Of a stretch of DNA of 5,235 nt, positions 1-4,996 are shown in pieces. The translations under genes and the position numbers were made by a program. Position 1 is the stretch's first letter, and every line of letters begins with the position of its first letter. The notes under the pieces were generated by a model that saw only the letters and a program-made list of their open reading frames with translations, did not search any database and was not told where the DNA came from. The DNA is from Vampirovibrionales bacterium (GTDB lineage: Bacteria > Cyanobacteriota > Vampirovibrionia > Vampirovibrionales > JAGQHJ01), in the NCBI GenBank assembly GCA_025451145.1, contig JANWKX010000087.1, forward strand, positions 1 to 5,235, given 5' to 3'.

Positions 1-5
1 ACCCC

Positions 6-536
6 ATGCCCCGGTTCGCCTCACTCCAGGTTTACAAAACGGATGATGAGGGCAAGACGACGTACTTTATTGGGCTGACAAATTATGCCCAAACGCGTCA
101 AAAAGACGATCTCATCTATACCAATATCGCGCCTGAAGGGGGCCAGCGATACTATAGAGCAGTGGGTAGCAGTTCGGCGGTCCGTCGTTTGGCAGAAGAA
201 TTTGGGGCGCTAGAATCCGAGGCCAATGCGGAAAACCAAAGGGGTACAGCCCACCACAATCATCACCTACTGGCACACTTGTGGAACCTTATTCCAGGTG
301 TCCCTAAAGCCAAGGTTTCTGATGATACCCCCTACGACACCCGAGGCATTGATCAGTTCTTAGCCCGGCACCCAAACTTAAGAGATGAATTGGTCGATGC
401 CATTGAAACCATGACACCCTTTGGCAAAAGTGGCTCCGGCTTTACGCCTGCAGAGGCTGACTCATTCAAACAACAGGCCACCCAAGCCCTGAAGACTGCA
501 AATCAGGATGAGCACTCTGTTTGGTTTGCGACCTAA
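6..536 (+). CDS. Hypothetical protein with N-terminal RFAS motif; 5' end possibly outside window
   Basis: I do not recognise this protein. The visible frame gives 176 residues from an ATG at base 6. The frame is still open at the first base, and any ribosome binding site would lie outside the window, so the start is undecided. The visible beginning, MPRFAS, closely matches residues 12-17 (APRFAS) of the protein at 1393. In the related genes here this motif usually lies about 9-16 residues in, so I infer that several residues may be missing. The rest is soluble with no membrane segment: a beta-like first third, a His-rich patch (HHNHH, about residues 83-87), and a helical C-terminal half with many Asp, Glu and Gln. 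The His cluster could bind metal, but no known metal-site pattern is evident. No convincing terminator follows, only AT-rich sequence with short weak inverted repeats, so read-through toward the gene at 641 is possible. The coding call is firm; the function is unknown. Confidence 0.82.
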   Translation: MPRFASLQVYKTDDEGKTTYFIGLTNYAQTRQKDDLIYTNIAPEGGQRYYRAVGSSSAVRRLAEEFGALESEANAENQRGTAHHNHHLLAHLWNLIPGVPKAKVSDDTPYDTRGIDQFLARHPNLRDELVDAIETMTPFGKSGSGFTPAEADSFKQQATQALKTANQDEHSVWFAT

Positions 537-640
537 CCTTTTTGGGTAAAGGTCCATTTCCAAAGGATTGCAAAGTCCGGCGCGTCATTGTATTGAGCCA
601 AGAGGCCTAAAGTTGTTCGGATTATGGCCGAGAAATCGCT

Positions 641-1168
641 ATGACTTCTCAAACGCCTCAAAATGAATTTACTGTTCCCTATATCATCGAATCCAGCCGT
701 GTTCTTTATAGTCTCCTGCTGCTGGTCAATCTAGGGCTTTTGGTTGAATTTATCGCCAATAGGACCCTGGAATGGGGCGTTTTGTCGTTGACTTCCGTCC
801 TCGTCTCAAGTCTCAGTTTTTTGGCGTCCTACCAAAAGATCACGTTGGACAGTGAGAAGATAATCTTCGAGAGGTTCTTCTCGAATAAACAAACCTGGTG
901 GTATTCCAATACGAAATCTATCGAATTGGAATGGCGATATAGCTCCACTGCTGGCCCTGGAGGCCTTCATCTTCAGTCTTTCCTGTGGGTAATCATTTAC
1001 CCCTATCACGGCGAAAGTTTTCTCTCTTATCCTTTGACGTATTGGGGAAAAAAGAATCTTCAGGCTGTTTTGATGATTTTAAAATTGCATAACCCGGATA
1101 TTGAGCTGAATGAGCTTGCGGTACTGGCTCAACAAGGCGGTTGGAAAAGGGTTGAGTCTTTAAAATAA
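641..1168 (+). CDS. Integral membrane protein, two TM helices plus probable PH-like domain
   Basis: The 175-residue product has a short polar N terminus and two hydrophobic segments, at about residues 21-39 (VLYSLLLLVNLGLLVEFIA) and 45-63. A soluble C-terminal part of about 110 residues follows. The pattern just after TM2 (YQKITLDSEKIIFERFF, then WWYSNTKSIELEW) resembles the first strands of bacterial PH-like domains: a strand beginning I-T-L-D, a turn, then an aromatic-rich strand ending K-S-I-E-L. The end (residues about 138-165) is helical, with a HNPDIELNEL stretch. Two helices before a PH-like domain is a known arrangement in bacterial membrane proteins of unclear function, and I infer family-level similarity only. 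The ATG at 641 has a weak upstream site (GAGAAA). Poorly matched -35/-10 boxes occur at 568-573 (TTGCAA) and 591-596 (TATTGA), 17 bases apart. Unlike most neighbours it lacks the N-terminal RF-small-small motif, which fits an ordinary membrane protein. Confidence 0.83.
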   Translation: MTSQTPQNEFTVPYIIESSRVLYSLLLLVNLGLLVEFIANRTLEWGVLSLTSVLVSSLSFLASYQKITLDSEKIIFERFFSNKQTWWYSNTKSIELEWRYSSTAGPGGLHLQSFLWVIIYPYHGESFLSYPLTYWGKKNLQAVLMILKLHNPDIELNELAVLAQQGGWKRVESLK

Positions 1169-1392
1169 CTTAAAATGGCTAGGGCTTCGTGCTCATCTCA
1201 AGCCAATATAGGCATTTACGTTAGACCTGACGAGGATCTACGCGATTTATTCAGGTTGGATATAAGACACTTAGAATTGTAAAAAATGCCGACACAAGCT
1301 CTGATTTTTCTTCAAAAAAAGAACATCTTTTGGTATGCTATCTGGGTTCAAATGAATATTTTATAGCGTTGTTGAGTGTAAAGGTTGGGTTC
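1169..1392. other. Intergenic region, mostly AT-rich, no firm gene
   Basis: This gap separates the membrane protein from the two-gene cluster at 1393. It contains a 35-codon open frame at 1175-1282 starting with ATG, but no ribosome binding site precedes it and the peptide has no recognisable feature, so I do not call a gene. Around 1307-1320 there is a T-run followed by an A-run that could pair, but the stem is AT-only and not a convincing terminator. The promoter of the 1393 gene should lie in the second half. An AT-rich stretch at 1356-1366 (AATATTTTATA) is the best place for a -10 box, but I see no well-spaced -35 partner. Confidence 0.5.
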
Positions 1393-1641
1393 ATGATTTC
1401 AAATGCGTTTCATGTCAGAGTCGCTGCGCCTCGGTTTGCGTCAAGCCCGTCATCCGGGTCCGATAGCCCCCTGAGTAAAGGGCAATTGGTGGAAGTGCCT
1501 CTCTATGAGGATGGGGGTTCAAATCCTCGATTAGCACTGCTATTACAAATGGTGCAACGGGGTGAAGCGGAAGAACTCCCCACAGATCCGTTGTCCACAA
1601 AGCGTTTATTTATCATCACATCACCGTCTGAAAGCAACTAA
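1393..1641 (+). CDS. Small hypothetical protein with N-terminal PRFAS motif
   Basis: This unrecognised 82-residue protein starts at the ATG at 1393. An upstream TTG at 1330 would add 21 hydrophobic residues, but it has no ribosome site. The ATG has AAAGG about 9 bases before it, and choosing it places the RF motif at residues 14-15, exactly where it lies in the next gene. The protein begins MISNAFHVRVAAPRFASSPS. A Ser/Gly/Pro-rich linker covers about residues 17-28, followed by a compact part of about 50 residues. That part has a probable helix at residues 45-58 (PRLALLLQMVQRGEAEE) and ends in a short strand (KRLFIITSP). There is no membrane segment or catalytic motif. The next gene starts 60 bases downstream with no terminator between, so the two are probably cotranscribed. 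The small size and unknown family make this one of the less certain coding calls. Confidence 0.72.
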   Translation: MISNAFHVRVAAPRFASSPSSGSDSPLSKGQLVEVPLYEDGGSNPRLALLLQMVQRGEAEELPTDPLSTKRLFIITSPSESN

Positions 1642-1684
1642 AACACCTGTTGTTGCATTTAAACGAGCTGATAGGACAAAGAAG

Positions 1685-1690
1685 AAGGAG
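1685..1690 (+). promoter_or_regulatory. Ribosome binding site AAGGAG deciding the start at 1702
   Basis: AAGGAG lies 11 bases before the ATG at 1702. The alternative in-frame GTG at 1690 overlaps this site and has no ribosome binding site of its own at a workable distance, so translation should begin at 1702. Confidence 0.75.
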
Positions 1691-1701
1691 TGATTTCACC
1701 C

Positions 1702-2034
1702 ATGCAAGCAAATGCCTTATCTATCGGTACTCTTCAACAACGCTTTGCAGGCGTTTCGACCCGGCGACCTCCGGAAGGAGAGGAATTTATCGCTATTACC
1801 CCTCCGGGCGATAATGGAAAAGGGCCTTTGTATTACGTCACCAATGATGGGGGTGGTCAAGACCTGGACGAGTTTCGAGCCATCGAAAATCAGATTCAAA
1901 ATGGCGCGGGCTTTAACGATCCGGATCTGAAAGCCCGTTATAATTGGCTGACCAAACCGCTCGTTGGTGTTGTGAGAAGTGTAATAGAAGCCTATAATGC
2001 CCTTCGGGCGGAGTTTGTCCGTCGAGCAAATTAA
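1702..2034 (+). CDS. Small hypothetical protein with N-terminal QRFAG motif
   Basis: This 110-residue protein is of unknown family. It begins MQANALSIGTLQQRFAGVST, with the RF-small-small motif at residues 14-17, the same offset as in the gene just upstream. After the motif comes a basic, Pro-rich stretch (TRRPPEGEE). Next is a probable beta segment with a GDNGKGPLYYVTNDGGGQ stretch (residues about 36-53), whose glycines and Asn-Asp pairs suggest tight hairpin turns. The C-terminal half is helical, with amphipathic segments at about residues 54-68 and 88-108, and ends in basic RAEFVRRAN. There is no transmembrane segment or nucleotide-binding motif. A strong ribosome site supports the start. 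The gene follows its neighbour by 60 bases and is followed 31 bases later by a hairpin, so it is probably the last gene of a two-gene unit. The function is unknown. Confidence 0.85.
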   Translation: MQANALSIGTLQQRFAGVSTRRPPEGEEFIAITPPGDNGKGPLYYVTNDGGGQDLDEFRAIENQIQNGAGFNDPDLKARYNWLTKPLVGVVRSVIEAYNALRAEFVRRAN

Positions 2035-2065
2035 CACAAATAGAGAGCGGTATTCAATTAAAATC

Positions 2066-2098
2066 ACTGCCCAGATCAACGTTTCGGTTCTGGGCAGT
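2066..2098. terminator. Hairpin terminator after the 1393-2034 gene pair
   Basis: A perfect 10-base-pair stem (ACTGCCCAGA with TCTGGGCAGT) encloses a 13-base loop, starting 31 bases after the stop codon of the 1702 gene. On the plus strand it is followed by ATTGTTTGAT, a broken rather than continuous T tract, so termination may be imperfect. The GC-rich stem in an otherwise AT-rich gap argues for a real terminator. Confidence 0.7.
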
Positions 2099-2200
2099 AT
2101 TGTTTGATAAAATGTAACAGTTTATAGCACTTGGGGCAATTTCTATTCTGGAAGGTTTTTGCACTATCAACGTAGTAATTATTCTAACAGGATATTAATC

Positions 2201-2779
2201 ATGAACAATTTGCATACCCAAGCACTTCGCTTTTCGTCAATCCGGTTTTACCCCGAATATGGCAGTGCATCAGACGGCAGCTATACGATGAAGCCTGGCG
2301 TCGAACTGAACGTCGATTATAATCCCAAGAATTTTGGCAATATCTATTATGATGAGTATGAGGATGTTTTTGGGACCAGTGATGGCATTAAGACCCTGAC
2401 ACAAAACATTCAAACAGCCTTACAGGAAGGCGTCGATAACTACGAAAAGGCATGGACTCAAAAACATCCGCCCACTACGCCAACCCCTACACCGGGTGGC
2501 TTTGCCGGTATACTCAGATGGCCCTCAAAAGCGCCTCAGCCAGCGCCCGTCCAAACCCCTGAGCCGGATCAAAACGAATACATGCAAGCGGCGCTTCGCA
2601 AGCATTTTGGCGATGACTTTGCTGGCGCCATTAAAGCGCAAATGATTGCTGGACTGAAAACATCTGTAGTCCCCCAAAAAGGGGCTGATAAACTGATTAT
2701 CAATCCCGCAATCGAGACGCTGAATAACGCCCAATCGCCTGCGATTTATCGAAATTGTATTGGCTTCACCCACCAGTGA
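2201..2779 (+). CDS. Two-part hypothetical protein with RFSSIRF N terminus and Pro/Thr linker
   Basis: This 192-residue protein is not recognised. The ATG at 2201 is preceded by CAGGA with 8-base spacing. A TTG at 2159 would add 14 residues with no ribosome site, so I reject it. The N terminus MNNLHTQALRFSSIRFYPEY carries the motif at residues 9-13 and a second RF at 15-16. Residues about 20-88 form an acidic, Tyr-rich region (NIYYDEYEDVFG) followed by a helix. Residues about 89-122 are a Pro/Thr/Ala-rich linker in two blocks (PPTTPTPTPGG and APQPAPVQTPEP), separated by GFAGILRW. The C-terminal part (about 125-192) is mostly helical, with HFGDDFAGAIKAQM, and has a single Cys at 186 in YRNCIGF. 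There is no membrane segment. The layout of short tag, acidic domain, flexible linker and small helical domain fits a modular exported or surface-associated protein, but that is inference. The gene converges on the minus-strand gene at 2879-3250. Confidence 0.88.
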   Translation: MNNLHTQALRFSSIRFYPEYGSASDGSYTMKPGVELNVDYNPKNFGNIYYDEYEDVFGTSDGIKTLTQNIQTALQEGVDNYEKAWTQKHPPTTPTPTPGGFAGILRWPSKAPQPAPVQTPEPDQNEYMQAALRKHFGDDFAGAIKAQMIAGLKTSVVPQKGADKLIINPAIETLNNAQSPAIYRNCIGFTHQ

Positions 2780-2810
2780 TTCTAATTTCTAAAACTTTAA
2801 AGTTATAAAA

Positions 2811-2837
2811 CAGCCTCTATGAATTACATAGAGGCTG
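2811..2837 (-). terminator. Rho-independent terminator between convergent genes
   Basis: An 11-base-pair perfect stem (CAGCCTCTATG with CATAGAGGCTG) encloses a 5-base loop. Read on the minus strand it is followed directly by TTTTATAACTTT, so it best serves the minus-strand gene, whose stop is 42 bases before it. No T tract follows on the plus strand, though the hairpin may still stabilise the 3' end of the 2201-2779 transcript, 31 bases after its stop. A 12-base perfect palindrome (AACTTTAAAGTT, 2793-2804) sits beside it. Confidence 0.85.
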
Positions 2838-2878
2838 CTCTATACCGTTTAATCGTTATCTCAAGAGAGTAGGCGTGA

Positions 2879-3250
2879 TTAGCGATGGGCCGTCGCAAAG
2901 ATCTGGTTTAATTGATCTCTGAATTCCTCACGCTTATGAATCATTTCAATGGAGTTATTCCATTTTTGAGCCCGTGCCGTCGCGACAAATTTGGCCAAAG
3001 TAGTCAAATGCTCGCCTTGGGTTTTATCAATCTCCGCTTTGAGCTTTTCAACCAACAATTCTCGCCAGGCCAGACCGGAGAGGGTAAATAGCTTTTCAAA
3101 CACCTTTTCTTCCGTTTGTTCTCTGATAAACTCCTCCCCTAGGCGCGTTCCTAAAACGCCCCTAAGCAGCTCTCCCCGAAGCAAATCTCCTTTTAATCCA
3201 TCTTCCAGGCGTTCACGAAGTTCTTCAATATCTAAGGTTGCTCCTACCAT
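2879..3250 (-). CDS. Hypothetical helical charged protein without the N-terminal RF motif
   Basis: This 123-residue protein of unknown family starts at the ATG complementary to 3248-3250, behind AAAGGAG with 8-base spacing, the classic arrangement. It is almost entirely helical in character and rich in Leu, Glu, Lys and Arg. The first helices read ATLDIEELRERLEDGLKGDL, followed by two close copies of an L-L-R-G unit (residues about 23-31). A further amphipathic stretch (FEKLFTLSGLAWRELLVEKL, about residues 50-69) and a final helix with KREEFRDQLNQIF follow. There is no membrane segment and no Cys. The heptad-like spacing could give helix packing or oligomerisation, but no long uninterrupted coiled coil is evident. 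It lacks the N-terminal motif found in most neighbours, so it may be a cytosolic partner or unrelated to them. An inverted repeat overlies its probable promoter and a terminator follows, so it is a single-gene unit. Confidence 0.9.
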   Translation of the reverse strand: MVGATLDIEELRERLEDGLKGDLLRGELLRGVLGTRLGEEFIREQTEEKVFEKLFTLSGLAWRELLVEKLKAEIDKTQGEHLTTLAKFVATARAQKWNNSIEMIHKREEFRDQLNQIFATAHR

Positions 3251-3288
3251 TTTGTTTTCTCCTTTGCTTATCCTCTACTAAATAACAA

Positions 3289-3307
3289 TTCAATGGAAAT
3301 CATTGAA
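3289..3307. promoter_or_regulatory. Operator-like inverted repeat TTCAATG-N5-CATTGAA
   Basis: Two perfect 7-base arms are separated by GAAAT, 38 bases before the start codon of the minus-strand gene at 3250. On the minus strand the repeat covers the region between the weak -35 and -10 boxes, the usual place for a repressor site. A looser relative, TTCAACAATGAA, lies at 3345-3356. The arm spacing fits a dimeric helix-turn-helix protein, but no regulator gene is visible in the window. Confidence 0.45.
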
Positions 3308-3317
3308 CGGTTTCATC

Positions 3318-3341
3318 AAAATCAGTAAAATCACTGGTTTT
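3318..3341. repeat. Imperfect AT-rich hairpin
   Basis: AAAATCAGT pairs with ACTGGTTTT (nine pairs including one T-G wobble) around a 6-base loop. On the plus strand TTGATT follows. No plus-strand gene ends upstream, so a terminator role is doubtful unless it blocks antisense transcription. Confidence 0.25.
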
Positions 3342-3416
3342 TGATTCAACAATGAAAATGAGGTTAACAAATTAATGAATCGTGCCCAATGCCTGAATGG
3401 ATAATTATTATTGGCT

Positions 3417-3448
3417 TAAGCCACTTTTAAATAGAGGAGTAAGCCACT
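3417..3448. repeat. 9-base direct repeat TAAGCCACT, 23 bases apart
   Basis: TAAGCCACT occurs at 3417-3425 and again at 3440-3448, with starts 23 bases apart, or about two helical turns. The first copy overlaps a GGCTTAAGCC palindrome (3413-3422). It could be a pair of protein-binding sites on one DNA face; chance is also possible. Confidence 0.3.
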
Positions 3449-3565
3449 CGGTCTGTTTTAAATGAATGTTCAGTTTGCTCTATCGTATTTCCATCGCTTT
3501 CCCAACGATCGAACATCATTATTTATCATAAAGAATTATGTCTTTCGGCCGCTTTCCAAGGGATA

Positions 3566-3599
3566 TTGACTATCATTTTTGACAAATTTTTATTATAAT
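3566..3599 (+). promoter_or_regulatory. Promoter region for the gene at 3646
   Basis: A perfect -10 box, TATAAT (3594-3599), lies 47 bases before the ATG. The -35 box is unclear. TTGACT (3566-3571) is a good hexamer but sits 22 bases away. TTGACA (3579-3584) is perfect but only 9 bases away. The hexamer at the ideal 17-base spacing is a poor TATCAT. The mispositioned boxes suggest either an activator-dependent promoter or tandem TTGAC elements acting as something else. Confidence 0.5.
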
Positions 3600-3645
3600 T
3601 TCACCTTCAATATGAATTATTTAATTAAGTGAGTGGGAGGAAATC

Positions 3646-4110
3646 ATGATAAAAGCCGTTTCTGGTCTTGCTTTACAACCTAATGTGCGATTCTCCGGGT
3701 CACCGACGGCTCGGATAAAAAAGCGTGTCGAGATTGAAGCGTTTCTCGCTGAGCAAATACCCCTCATGAGAGACTCCGAAAAAATTGAGTTAGCCTTTTT
3801 GCGAACCGTCAACTATCTTAGACAGAAGCCGTCCGCGGATAATCCGTTATATGATCCGGCCCCAAAGGATGCCGAAACCCCGTTTGTCAAAAACGCGCTT
3901 TATGATGAGATGGAAACCCGATTGATTGAAGCCATCAATATCGCCTCGGATTGGCTAAACGACCATATGCAGCAAAGAACCTATGTTGAGTTTGACCGCC
4001 AGCTGGATCCGGCATCGCCGAATTTTCCTCGGTATTACACGCCATCCCCTGATGTGGTTGAGGCGCTGGGCACTGCCGTTGGAAAATATAATCACAGGCA
4101 GAATCTGTAA
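3646..4110 (+). CDS. Hypothetical protein with N-terminal NVRFSG motif
   Basis: This 154-residue protein is of unknown family. The start is well fixed: GGGAGG lies 5 bases before the ATG, and a TATAAT box stands upstream. The N terminus MIKAVSGLALQPNVRFSGSP carries the motif at residues 14-18, followed by a basic stretch (ARIKKRVEIE) and then a mostly helical body. Helices are likely at about residues 27-60 (EAFLAEQIPLMRDSEKIELAF and on) and 82-110 (a region with DEMETRLIEAINIASDWLNDHM). A Pro/Tyr-rich loop (DPASPNFPRYYTPSP, about residues 122-136) precedes a last short helix. There is no transmembrane segment or catalytic signature. The gene converges with the minus-strand gene ending at 4225, whose first residues (MNVRMSG) share N-V-R-x-S-G with this one although the remaining sequences look unrelated. 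The function is unknown; a tagged accessory protein is inference only. Confidence 0.9.
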   Translation: MIKAVSGLALQPNVRFSGSPTARIKKRVEIEAFLAEQIPLMRDSEKIELAFLRTVNYLRQKPSADNPLYDPAPKDAETPFVKNALYDEMETRLIEAINIASDWLNDHMQQRTYVEFDRQLDPASPNFPRYYTPSPDVVEALGTAVGKYNHRQNL

Positions 4111-4132
4111 TCCGTCTCCATCAAAAAAGTTA

Positions 4133-4154
4133 GGGATTTGCCGTGTTAAATCCC
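4133..4154 (-). terminator. Rho-independent terminator for the 4225-4722 gene
   Basis: A perfect 7-base-pair stem (GGGATTT with AAATCCC) encloses an 8-base loop. Read on the minus strand it is followed by TAACTTTTTTGA, a six-T run, 70 bases after that gene's stop codon. On the plus strand no T run follows, although the hairpin lies only 22 bases beyond the stop of the convergent gene. Confidence 0.72.
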
Positions 4155-4224
4155 AGAAACTTGATAGGAAAAAGGTTTTATAGACCTAACCCGTCCTTAG
4201 CTTCGTCGCATAAACTTTTCATGG

Positions 4225-4722
4225 CTAACCTTGGTGAGGATGTCCTTCCCAGTGTAACTCAAGGGTATCTGTTGGAGCGGTCTGAATGGCTTCAAGAACC
4301 TCCGGGGTATCTTTAGGCAAGGGGGTTATAAAGATTTCCGTCATGTGGCCGCTGATGCGATACTGCACTTTCACAGGCCGGGCGCCCTTGATATGAGCGA
4401 CTTTGGGAGAGAGCAGGACATTGAGCTGTGAGGGTTGGGCATGGTAGTACTGAGTATCACTCTCATGGCCCAGTTTCGAAATGGCCTTTTTTACATTGAG
4501 TTCCCCTCTCGCATCCGTGTTGTCAGCAATTGCCTTTCGAATCGCATCGGTCTCAACCCAGAAAGGACCATAGGGCCGGTTAATTTTAACAGTTGCTGAA
4601 ATGAAATCCGGCCAACGTCGAGTCCTGGGCCAGTCATAGCCGACAACGCGGGTATCGGTTTCTTCAGGTTGCTTAAAAGGACGGAGTAAGATGCTTCCGA
4701 CACCACTCATTCTGACGTTCAT
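4225..4722 (-). CDS. Hypothetical protein with N-terminal NVRMSG motif
   Basis: This 165-residue protein is of unknown family. The ATG complementary to 4720-4722 has AGAGGAG 9 bases upstream. The next in-frame Met (residue 5) would sit too far from that site and would destroy the motif. The N terminus MNVRMSGVGS carries the variant motif VRMSG at residues 3-7, the only copy here with Met instead of Phe. The body alternates strands and short helices. It includes a Trp-rich stretch (YDWPRTRRWPDF, residues 29-40), strands at about 41-55 (ISATVKINRPYGPFW), a helix at 58-66 and paired strands near 99-132 (NVLLSPKVAHIKG, VKVQYRISGHMTEIFI). A short helix and an acidic/His tail (ELHWEGHPHQG) end it. 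There is no membrane segment. A small beta-rich binding domain is plausible but unproven. It is a single-gene unit with its own terminator. Confidence 0.9.
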   Translation of the reverse strand: MNVRMSGVGSILLRPFKQPEETDTRVVGYDWPRTRRWPDFISATVKINRPYGPFWVETDAIRKAIADNTDARGELNVKKAISKLGHESDTQYYHAQPSQLNVLLSPKVAHIKGARPVKVQYRISGHMTEIFITPLPKDTPEVLEAIQTAPTDTLELHWEGHPHQG

Positions 4723-4870
4723 CCCACAGATCTCCTCTTTGATGTTGCCTAAGGATATACCCTGGATTGTGTTTTGAATTGTAATTTTAACTTAAATTGA
4801 ATTCCAATGCCAGAGGATTGTGCGTGCATTCTGCTCCAATATCTATAAAAAACCTAAAGAGGTGTCATTT

Positions 4871-4875
4871 GGAGG
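4871..4875 (+). promoter_or_regulatory. Near-ideal ribosome binding site GGAGG
   Basis: GGAGG stands 6 bases before an ATG at 4882, the best-spaced site in the right half of the window, yet it serves a frame of only 15 codons. Confidence 0.45.
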
Positions 4876-4881
4876 ATAAGC

Positions 4882-4929
4882 ATGAAGTTTTGTAAAAAAA
4901 CGAAGGATTGTGGCAATAAACGATCTTGA
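4882..4929 (+). CDS. Possible 15-residue micro-ORF (leader peptide or small basic peptide)
   Basis: Directly behind GGAGG, an ATG opens a frame encoding MKFCKKTKDCGNKRS before a TGA stop. The peptide is strongly basic (five Lys and one Arg), has two Cys six residues apart, and has no hydrophobic segment. It lies 67 bases before the gene at 4997, on the same strand. It could be a leader peptide controlling that gene, a real small peptide, or a chance frame behind an AT-rich purine run. Its end overlaps a TTGACG hexamer that may be the -35 box of the downstream gene, which would place it outside that gene's transcript. Composition does not decide the matter because the frame is too short. Confidence 0.3.
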   Translation: MKFCKKTKDCGNKRS

Positions 4930-4954
4930 CGGCCATTAATGCAGTACATTACAT
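4926..4954 (+). promoter_or_regulatory. Possible promoter for the gene at 4997
   Basis: TTGACG (4926-4931, five of six consensus bases) stands 17 bases before TTACAT (4949-4954), a weak -10 match. The predicted transcript would start about 35 bases before the ATG. The other overlapping -10 choices (TACATT, TACATC) have worse spacing. Confidence 0.3.
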
Positions 4955-4996
4955 CATTAGTCAGTAAGGTCAATAGGAATATAGAGGCTCAAAGTC

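Larger units (their letters stand above)
3251..3645. other. 395-base divergent AT-rich regulatory region without a firm gene
   Basis: This is the largest gene-free stretch, lying between divergently transcribed genes. From left to right it holds: the ribosome site of the minus-strand gene; weak promoter boxes for that gene (-10 at 3279-3284, -35 at 3302-3307, 17 bases apart, both poor matches); a perfect inverted repeat at 3289-3307 over them; an imperfect hairpin at 3318-3341; a 9-base direct repeat (3417-3425 and 3440-3448); a 35-codon open frame at 3462-3569 with no well-placed ribosome site; and the promoter and ribosome site of the plus-strand gene at 3646. I see no tRNA-like fold, riboswitch core or transposon end. 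Confidence 0.6.

Noticed and set aside
539..566. Short inverted repeats (CCTTT/AAAGG, TTTGG/CCAAA) after the first gene as a terminator
   Set aside because: The stems are five pairs with competing pairings, and no T tract follows.
1175..1282. 35-codon ATG frame in the gap after the membrane protein
   Set aside because: No ribosome binding site precedes it, the peptide has no recognisable pattern or motif, and a frame this short is expected by chance.
1330..1392. TTG start adding 21 hydrophobic residues to the 1393 gene, resembling a signal peptide
   Set aside because: There is no ribosome site before the TTG. The segment (VCYLGSNEYFIALLSVKVGF) lacks the basic N terminus of a signal peptide, and the internal ATG has an AAAGG site and gives a motif position equal to that of the next gene.
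1717..2079. 120-codon frame on the minus strand opposite the 1702 gene
   Set aside because: It overlaps a gene with a strong ribosome site, a neighbour-like N-terminal motif and a following terminator. The minus-strand product looks like a shadow translation with no coherent features.
2991..3281. 96-codon plus-strand frame opposite the helical gene
   Set aside because: Its Ser/Pro/Arg-rich product (runs such as SSPRSKSPFNPSSRRSRSSS) is what antisense translation of a Glu/Leu/Lys-rich gene gives, and the minus-strand gene has a classic ribosome site and terminator.
3413..3448. Palindrome and direct repeat read as a transposon end or CRISPR-like array
   Set aside because: Only two 9-base copies exist, with no transposase, no target-site duplication and no regular spacers.
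4885..4905. Seven-A run inside the micro-ORF as a programmed frameshift site
   Set aside because: The frame is not aligned with a slippery heptamer, and both shifted frames hit stops after a few codons.
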